Shown: in pieces, positions 56,562 through 64,000 of the stretch
Layout: the number at the start of each line of letters is the position of its first letter
How positions within the stretch are numbered: position 1 is the stretch's first letter
NCBI GenBank assembly: GCA_027257055.1
Contig: JAPVLO010000054.1
Coordinates: 6,014,001-6,078,000, forward strand
Length of the DNA stretch: 64,000 nt
Direction of reading: 5' to 3'
DNA from: Cephalopachus bancanus
Taxonomy: Eukaryota > Chordata > Mammalia > Primates > Tarsiidae
Notes under the pieces: model-generated
The model's database searches: none
What the model was told of the DNA's origin: nothing
Seen by the model: only the letters and a program-made list of their open reading frames with translations
Position numbers and translations under genes: made by a program

Positions 56562-56970
56562 CAAGGGTTAATTTTGGTGAAAAGAGGTGGGGGAGGACAT
56601 AAAAGGGTGAGACCATAGTCCCATAATAGTAACTCTGTTGAGTAACATTTGTGTGAATGTGGAAGAAAGAGTCTCAGTGCTAAGAAGCAAGCTATCAAAG
56701 AAGGGTATTTATAGTTGGAGGTGTGTGTGTTAGCATAGACTAAGGCTATCAAAGATGATTTTACAGAGGAATTTTTGAGGCTTACAGGATGAATTTAAGT
56801 GAGGAAGAGGAAGGAGTCATTTGCCAGAGCAGAGACATAGATGGTGGTCTAAGTCTGAGGAAGAAGGTCAGCCTCACAGAGCAAAGATATTGTCCAATGC
56901 CATTGAATCATATACCACTGTTGATGTTCAGTTCCATACACAACTATGGCTTTATTGAATTTTAAAATAT
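56562..56970. other. No gene or clear repeat seen
   Basis: Unique-looking sequence between the L1 and the Tigger element. Confidence 0.5.
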
Positions 56971-56973
56971 TGA

Positions 56974-57914
<941 letters not shown>

Positions 57915-58274
57915 ACTTCCACACACTTAGAAGTAGCTACTAGTCCTACCCTCCCATAAGTGTTCTTTCATTAACTGACAGTTCTGTCCCCTCCAATCAC
58001 CCACGCCCCTAAATGTCTCCATTGCCTATTAGCTGAAGGCACAGCAGGAGTCTCTAAAACACAGACCACCATTCTCGTTGGCCAGTACCTGTTCTTTGTT
58101 TGATGCTGAATATTTTCAATGTCACTTCTGCATACAAATACGGCATTAGTTTCTCTCCCTGTGGAACATAAGTCCTCCTTTAAATGGAACTCACCAAAAG
58201 AACTTTTATTCAGTCAAAAGTGTGTGATCTCTTTCCTTTTAAAAAGGAAGCAAAAACTCACAAACAAGTGAAAA
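57915..58274. other. No gene or clear repeat seen
   Basis: Unique-looking sequence before the antisense old L1. Confidence 0.5.
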
Positions 58275-58352
58275 TAATTAATTTTTTTGAACAGCTTTAT
58301 CAAGATATAATTCACATAGCATAGAATTTGCCCATTTAAAGTGTACAGTTCA

Positions 58353-58966
58353 GCTTCTACACTGCTGGTAGGAATGCAAACTAGTGCAACCTCTTTGGAG
58401 GACAATGTGATGATTTCTGAAAGAACTAGAAATTGACCTTCCATATGACCCAGCAATCCCCCTATTGGGAATACACCCAGAGGACTCAGATCATTCTACA
58501 AAAAAGATACTTGCACACGCATGTTTGTTGCAGCTCAATTCATAACAGCAAAAACATGGAACCAACCATGCTGCCCATCGAAGCTGGACTGGATTAAAAA
58601 AATGTGGTACATATACACAATGGAATATTATGCAACTATAAAGAAGGACAAATATATGAACTTTGCAGCAACTTGGATGGATTTAGAGTCGATCACACTC
58701 AGTGATCTATCACAGAAACGATGAACAGAGTACCATATGTTCTCACTCATAAGAAGACCTTGAACAATTAACATAATACTATAAGAAAGGGATTGGCAGT
58801 AGCAGGAAACTGCCAGGAAAGTGGGAATGGGATTGGCAGTTGAGGGAAACTGCCAGGGGAGGGAGAGGCACGCCTCATCAACAAGGATACCTGCATAATG
58901 AACATTTGTATACCTAACCCTGACTTGCACCCCACATCTTTAAAATTAAAAAAAATAAATAAAAAT
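58353..58966 (+). mobile_element. L1 LINE, 5'-truncated, nested in the older L1
   Basis: A perfect 15-bp TSD (aaagtgtacagttca) at 58338-58352 and 58967-58981 bounds a 614-bp insert with the end of ORF2 (words KKMWYIYTMEYYATIKKDK) and the 3' UTR. The G-rich unit is present twice with a 40-bp period (58791 and 58831) and the terminus is CCTGACTTGCACCCC. Confidence 0.97.
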
Positions 58967-59322
58967 AAAGTGTACAGTTCAATATATTTTAGTATATTCA
59001 CAGGCATGAGCAATCATACCATAGTCAATTTTAGAACATTTTCATTACCTCAAAAAAACCTTGTACACTGCAGCCATTACCCTCTTTTTCCCCTGCATTC
59101 TCCAGCACTCAGCAACCCCCAATCTATTCTCTGTCTCTGTAGGTTTGCCTATTCTTGCCATTTCATATAAATGGAATCATATATTATGTGGCCTTTTGTC
59201 ACTGGTTTATTTTTACAGTTTTCATATTTTATAATATTTTCAAGGTTAATCCATGTTGCAGCATATATCAGTACTTCATTACTTTGTATGGCCAATAATA
59301 TTCCATTGTATGGATATGCCAC

Positions 59323-59617
59323 TTTTTTTTTTTTTTTTTGAGTTGGAGTCTCACTCCATCGCCCATACCGGAGTGCAGTGGCCGCTCCCAGCCACCGCAG
59401 CCACCACCTGCTGGGCTCTGGCGATCCTTCTGCCTCAGCCTTCCGAGTAGCTGGAATTACAGGCGCGCACTACCACGCCCGGCTCAATTTTGATTAACCG
59501 TAGAGATGAGGTCTCACCAAGTTGCCCAGGTGGGTCTCGAACCCGCGGGCTCAGGCAGTCCACTCACCTCAGCCTCCCAAAGGCGCGGGATTACAGGCTG
59601 AGCCACTGAGCCCGGTT
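59323..59617 (-). mobile_element. Alu SINE, antisense, intermediate type, nested in the older L1
   Basis: T-tail then full dimer complement with AAAGGCGCGGG and the CCGCTCCCAGCCACCG arm but with AAGTTGCCCAGG kept. The flanks tgccac at 59317-59322 and 59618-59623, followed by T's, mark the target site. Confidence 0.95.
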
Positions 59618-59821
59618 TGCCACATTTTTATTTATCCATTTGTCAGTTTATTAACATTTAGGTTGTCTCCACCGCTTGGTTATTGTGAATAGTGTTGCTA
59701 TGAACTGCAAGTTTTTGTCTGAATACCTATTTCTAAGTTTTGTGAGTGTATACCTAGGAGTGGAATTGCTGGGTCATATGGCAATTTTGTTTAAATTATT
59801 GAGAAATCTTCAACCTGTTTT

Positions 59822-60015
59822 CCACAATTCAGGGTTAGGTATACAAATGTTCATTATGCATGTACCCTTGTTGGGTGCCCCTCCCAACCCCTGGCAGTTT
59901 CCCACTACTGCCAATCCCTTTCTTGTAGTATTACAATAATTATTCAAGGTCCACTTATAAGTGAGAACATGTGATACTCAGTTCTTTGTTTCTCTGATAG
60001 GTCACTCAGTATAAT
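59822..60015 (-). mobile_element. L1 3' end, antisense, short
   Basis: Complement of the CCTGAATTG-type L1: ACAATTCAGGGTTAGGTATA CAAATG at the 3' side, AACCCCTGGCAGTTTCCCAC TACTGCC with one G-rich unit, and GAACATGTGATACTCAGTTC. It abuts the older antisense L1. Confidence 0.88.
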
Positions 60016-60503
60016 TTTTTGATATCTGTTAATTTTCAACCAATCTCCTAGGTGATCTAAAGTCCTGACAAATGAGACTGAATTTGAAAATCATGTTTTT
60101 TGTGGTTTACTTTAAAAATTAATAGATTTTTTAAGTAAGGGGGTAAGATGTGAAGAAAATACCTGATAATTGAAATAAGAGTTTGCTTTGTTGGAGGGAG
60201 AGTTCAGTGGTTAGAACCCATCGAGAGTATTAGGATTTGACAGCAAAGAAGAGTTGAAGAGGTGTTTTGATTCTATTAATAGAATCTTGGATTCTGTTAA
60301 CTAAATAAAATATCAAACTTCTAAAGAATTGAAGTTAGTTTTATTCAGAAGTCTTATTAGGGACAATAGACTAAGGACTACAGTCAGGAGGAGTCTTTCA
60401 AAGAGGTTCTGTCAGACTGCTCTGACACATTATTTCAGTTCACAACTTAAATACAGGTAGTGAAGGTTAAGTATGTGTTCAGAAGTTACATCAAACTTGT
60501 TTG
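60016..60503. other. No gene or clear repeat seen
   Basis: AT-rich sequence. Confidence 0.5.
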
Positions 60504-60520
60504 GAAGCTATATTAACAAC

Positions 60521-61494
60521 CTTATGAAAGTCAGAACAGGCAGCCAATTCCTGATCAAAACCCCAAAAGCCCATGCCATAAGAGATAAGATAGACAAGTA
60601 GGACTTTATCAAACTGAAAAACTTCTGCAAAGCAACAGAAACTATTAAGAGAGTGGGGAGAGAGCCTATAGAATAGAAAAAAATATTTGTTAACTGCATA
60701 ATATCTGACAAAGCCCTAACATCCAGGATCTATAAAGAACTCAAACAGCCAAAAGGAAAAAAAACAAACAGCCCCATTAAAAAGTAGGAAGAAGACATGA
60801 ATAGACACTCCCCAAAAGAAGACATACAAGTAACCAACAGACACATGGAAAAAATGCTCAGCCTCACTAATCATACAAGAAATGCAAATCAAAACCACAT
60901 TGAGATACCACCTAGCTCCAGTGTGGCAATTCCTAAAAGAACTAGAAATTGACCTTCCATATGACCCAGCAATCCCCTGTCTGGGAATATACCCAAAGGA
61001 ACTTAAATCACTCTACAAAAAAGATACCTGCACATGCATGTTTATTACCCCACCATTTACAATAGCAAAAACATGGAACCAACCATGCTGTCCATCAGAA
61101 CTGGATTGGATTTTAAAAATGTGGTACATATACACAATGGAATATCATGCAGCCAGAAAGAAGAACAAAATTATGAACTTCACAGCAACTTGGATGGATT
61201 TAGAGTCTATAATACTCAGTGATTTATCACAGAAACAAATAACTGGGTACCACATGTTTTTGCTCGTAAGCGAACCCTGAACATTTATCATTACACTATA
61301 ATAAAGGGTTTGGTAGTAGCCAGAAACTGCCAGGATGGGGCACATAACATTAATAAGGATACTTGATCTCAAATCAGGCAAAGTGGGGACCAAAGGGAGG
61401 CCCAAACTTCACCTGCGTGATGACCACTTATGTACCTAATCCTGAATTGTACCCCACGTCTTTAAAATAAAATAAATTTTAAAAAATAAATAAA
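60521..61494 (+). mobile_element. L1 LINE, 5'-truncated, internally deleted
   Basis: ORF2 3' wording from AGGCAGCCAATTCCTGATCA (60538) to a frame open over 60882-61280, then a 3' UTR with one G-rich unit, GAGGCCCAAACTTCACCTGC and the CCTGAATTGTACCCC terminus. About 145 bp present in the L1 at 7469 is missing at 60922 (CTCCAGTGTGGC junction). Flanks gaagctatattaacaac (60504) and gaagttatattaaaac (61495) look like a slightly decayed TSD. Confidence 0.93.
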
Positions 61495-61510
61495 GAAGTT
61501 ATATTAAAAC

Positions 61511-61799
61511 AGAACCACATCGAAGTTTGAATGCAAGAGTACATCTGGTTATAGATCACAGAGGTATACAAATTATTCCCATCAGGAGTTATCTTATGTG
61601 TAGAAAGAGGCAAAGACTAGAGTTGTTAATATTTTAAGAATTGCAATGACTAAGGAAAGATATTGGGGGAGGGGAGTGTGTGCTCTGTCCTGTTTTGTCT
61701 TCAAAGTATTTGTCCGAAGACCTTCCCATAGAGTGAAACATGGAGTAACTCATAGAATCAGGGGCTTTGTGAAAGTATGCTTGAAGCAAAAACGAGCAA
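61511..61799. other. No gene or clear repeat seen
   Basis: Unique-looking sequence; a 77-codon frame at 61646-61879 runs into the MIR and is unsupported. Confidence 0.5.
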
Positions 61800-62030
61800 A
61801 CATAGGTTCTCATGTTTCAACAGTTCAAATTTTGACTTTGCCATATACTTGCCACATTAAACCTTGGGTAAGTCACTGAACCTTGATAAACCTGTTTCTT
61901 AACTAGTTAAGTGTGAACAATGCAAGTTCCACTCTCAGAGGGTGCTCGAGGGCATTAAAAATACAGCATATTCAGAATGCTAAGCATAGAGCCTGGCACA
62001 CAAAAAGTTCTTCATAATTGTTAGTAGTTA
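61800..62030 (+). repeat. MIR SINE remnant
   Basis: Order of MIR: GTTCAAATTTTGACTTTGCC, CCTTGGGTAAGTCACTGAAC C, then AGAATGCTAAGCATAGAGCC TGGCACACAAAAAG. Confidence 0.85.
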
Positions 62031-62620
62031 TTAGAATTATATTATTTTAAGTAACATACTTATTTTAATATATGAATAATACATGATTTGTGTTTTGAAA
62101 AATTGGAAATATAAGAAAAATATAGGATGAAGCAATTATGATTTTATCACCCAGATATTACCACTTTAAAAATTTTGTTGTATATTTTTTAGGTTCCATT
62201 ACAACTCTTTTTTTAATCTATGAATATTATAGCTATTTATGTATAATTTTAGTGATAAACACATATAATGCAAATTTCGATGAGAAAAAGAATTGGTTTT
62301 CTGGTGACTCCTTAATGCAATGATTTTTTTAAAGAGTATTTATTGCAGAGTATTTACTGTAGAGTATTTATTATAGGAATTGTAAAGAGAGGTGTCAGTC
62401 AAACCCAAGTTTCATATAAATACCAAGAATTATTTAGAAGGAACTTGCCCTGTGACTCTTCCGTGCCATTTTCCTGTTCCCATAGAGTCATCAACCTATT
62501 TCCCAACTGCATTATATCAAGCAACTCATATTCAGCTGCAGGATGACAGTCTAGTTGCCATTCCCAAAAGAATCATTCAATTCTCAACAGAGCATGCACA
62601 CATCATGCCCACACCCATGT

Positions 62621-62622
<2 letters not shown>
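62031..62622. other. No gene or clear repeat seen
   Basis: AT-rich sequence. GAAAAATATAGGATGAAGC near 62115 with ATCACCCAGATATTACCAC faintly recalls an old L1 antisense but is not clear. TTTATTGCAGAGTATTTACT GTAGAGTATTTATTATAG at 62338 is a small imperfect 14-16-bp triplication. Confidence 0.4.

Positions 62623-62663
<41 letters not shown>
62623..62663. repeat. (AC)n microsatellite
   Basis: About 20 uninterrupted AC units. The sequence from 62664 to 63063 shows nothing else. Confidence 0.97.
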
Positions 62664-62665
<2 letters not shown>

Positions 62666-63073
62666 CCCATCGTCTGCCAAGAGAGGACAAGCTATGTGCT
62701 TCTTTTCACTTGCTGCTATTTCTGAGTAAGTGCTGGCAGTAGTGAGGGGTAGCAGAGATGATAAGCTTCAGCAATAATCTAAAAATATTTTGGCTGATTA
62801 CTCAGTATTTTGTTAAAACAATGATACTGTAACTGATCCCTTTCAATGACACCTGAGGAGACTAATTTATACTTCCTATGATGACACTGTTACTCAGAAT
62901 ATTGAAGGAGGCATCTCGCTTTCAAAACTACCCTCAGAGGCTTTTTTCTACTACTGATTATATTAACGATCTTCCAAAGTATTAAAAAAAACTTACTGAC
63001 ATTGGAACTGATTATAGAACAAAGACTATTAAAAATGATATTTCTTTGCTTTTTCTTTAAAAATACTTAATAG

Positions 63074-63366
63074 GCTGGGCTCGGTGGCTCAGCCTGTAAT
63101 CCCGCGCCTTTGGGAGGCTGAGGTGAGTGGATTGCCTGAGCCCGCAGGTTCGAGACCCGCCTGGGCAGCGAGACCTCATCTCTACAATAAATCAAAAAAT
63201 CAACCGGGCATGGTAGCACGCGCCTGTAATTCCGGCTATTCGGAAGGCTGAGGCGGAAGGATCGCCGGAGCCCAGTAGGTCGAGGCTGCGGTGGCCAGGA
63301 GCGGCCACTGCACTCCAGTCTAGGCGACAAAGTGAGACTCCAACTCAAAAAAAAAAAAAAAAAAAT
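63074..63366 (+). mobile_element. Alu SINE, younger type, full length
   Basis: Dimer with all young changes (CCGCGCCTTT, GGGCAGCGAGACC, GGTGGCCAGGAGCGGCC), long pure poly-A tail and an 11-bp TSD (tacttaatagg) at 63064-63074 and 63367-63377. Confidence 0.96.
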
Positions 63367-63377
63367 TACTTAATAGG

Positions 63378-64000
63378 CCAAAGACAAATCTGCCTTACCT
63401 ATCTCTCAAGGCTGCTTTGTGGACTAATTGGTTAAAATGCCCCTTTGTAAATAATTATTGTATACAAATGTAAGCTATTATTACCGTTTAAAGTGTCATG
63501 CCTTCACAGTCATAATATTTAAGAACTAGGAAAGTATAATAATCACAAAGTTTTTCCATTCTGACCTGCTGATAGATTTGAATAGAATTCTGCTCATAAG
63601 ATGGCTTTCTCTGCAAGAATGTGGTTAGAGAGTTGATTTGCCATTCCTACCACATTATTTAGACTTAACTCTATTACGTGATAATTTTTGAGGCTGTTCC
63701 AAGACTTGAGTAGAAATGTGTCAAGTAGTGCAAATCCAGGCTACAGCTACAATTGAGGTCATCTTCCCAGGTCTCCACCCCTGCAAGCCCTTTCACAGTG
63801 TGTGAACTGGGAGCCTGAAAAGTGAGAGTGATCACTATGGGAATATCTAGGAGAATAGGTGTGTTTCTATGCCTTCCCTTGCAATTAATGCTGGGGCTTT
63901 TGGTTTGCCTGGAGCTTACAAAATCTAGAAGTGCAGTTGTTACCTCAAAGAACAAGCAGTCACCAGTCATCCAGTGTAGTCAGGGTTTCTGAAACTGTGG
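63378..64000. other. No gene or clear repeat seen
   Basis: Unique-looking sequence to the window end. The 98-codon minus-strand frame at 63674-63970 has no recognisable domain. Confidence 0.5.

Larger units (their letters stand above)
58275..59821 (-). repeat. Old L1 3' region, antisense, with two insertions
   Basis: Complement of an old L1 3' UTR and ORF2 end: ATCAAGATATAATTCACATA GC, GTGTACAGTTCAATATATTT, CATTTCATATAAATGGAATC ATATATTATGTGGCC (59158), CCAATAATATTCCATTGTAT GG (59292), and CCTAGGAGTGGAATTGCTGG GTCATATGG (59753). A younger L1 (58353-58966) and an Alu (59323-59617) split it. Confidence 0.9.

Overview
This is mammalian nuclear DNA, almost certainly from a non-anthropoid primate. 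The window is packed with dimeric Alu SINEs (about 25 whole or partial copies), L1 LINEs with poly-A tails and target-site duplications (TSDs), and decayed MIR, LINE-2, MaLR LTR, MER5A and Tigger copies. The Alus are not the human J/S/Y types: they carry their own diagnostic changes, such as CCGCGCCTTT in place of CCAGCACTTT, a 5-bp loss before GCGAGACC, and a GGTGGCCGGGAGCGGCC right arm. The tRNA-derived SINEs that fill lemur and galago DNA are absent. A tarsier is the best guess (inference; not checked against a database).

No intact protein-coding gene is visible. The one recognisable gene is a processed pseudogene of UBE2F, the NEDD8-conjugating E2 enzyme, at 44365-48760. It has a full-length 185-codon frame, one nonsense codon (Trp105 to TGA), no frameshift, a long 3' untranslated region, a polyadenylation signal, a poly-A tail and a perfect 16-bp TSD. 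It landed inside an antisense MST-type MaLR LTR.

Layout. 1-17 kb: antisense LINE-2, several Alus, a 5'-truncated L1 at 7.5 kb, purine/pyrimidine tracts, MIR and L2 remnants. 17-25 kb: MER5A, a small mariner-type element, an older L1 interrupted by a younger L1 fragment, a duplicated 0.2-kb repeat pair, and the 5' half of a mariner with an unusual inverted end. 25-34 kb: Alus, L1s, a long antisense LINE-2 carrying L1 and MLT1 insertions, and a nested Alu/purine-tract/inverted-Alu complex. 34-43 kb: a fold-back mariner derivative, a long old L1 with an internal tandem duplication, and many Alus. 44-49 kb: the UBE2F retrocopy. 49-64 kb: more L1s, a decayed sense LINE-2 with RT-region similarity, a Tigger DNA transposon split by an Alu, an L1M split by a younger L1 and an Alu, and CA repeats.

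The biology on display is retrotransposition. L1-encoded machinery explains the truncated L1s, the Alus and the UBE2F retrocopy, as the matching TSDs show directly. The most unusual items are the two related mariner copies that share a long inverted 5' arm copied from the element's own 3' end, the full-length 4.4-kb UBE2F retrocopy, the nested order of Alu diagnostic changes, and two L1 3'-UTR types. I found no new enzymatic or defence system.
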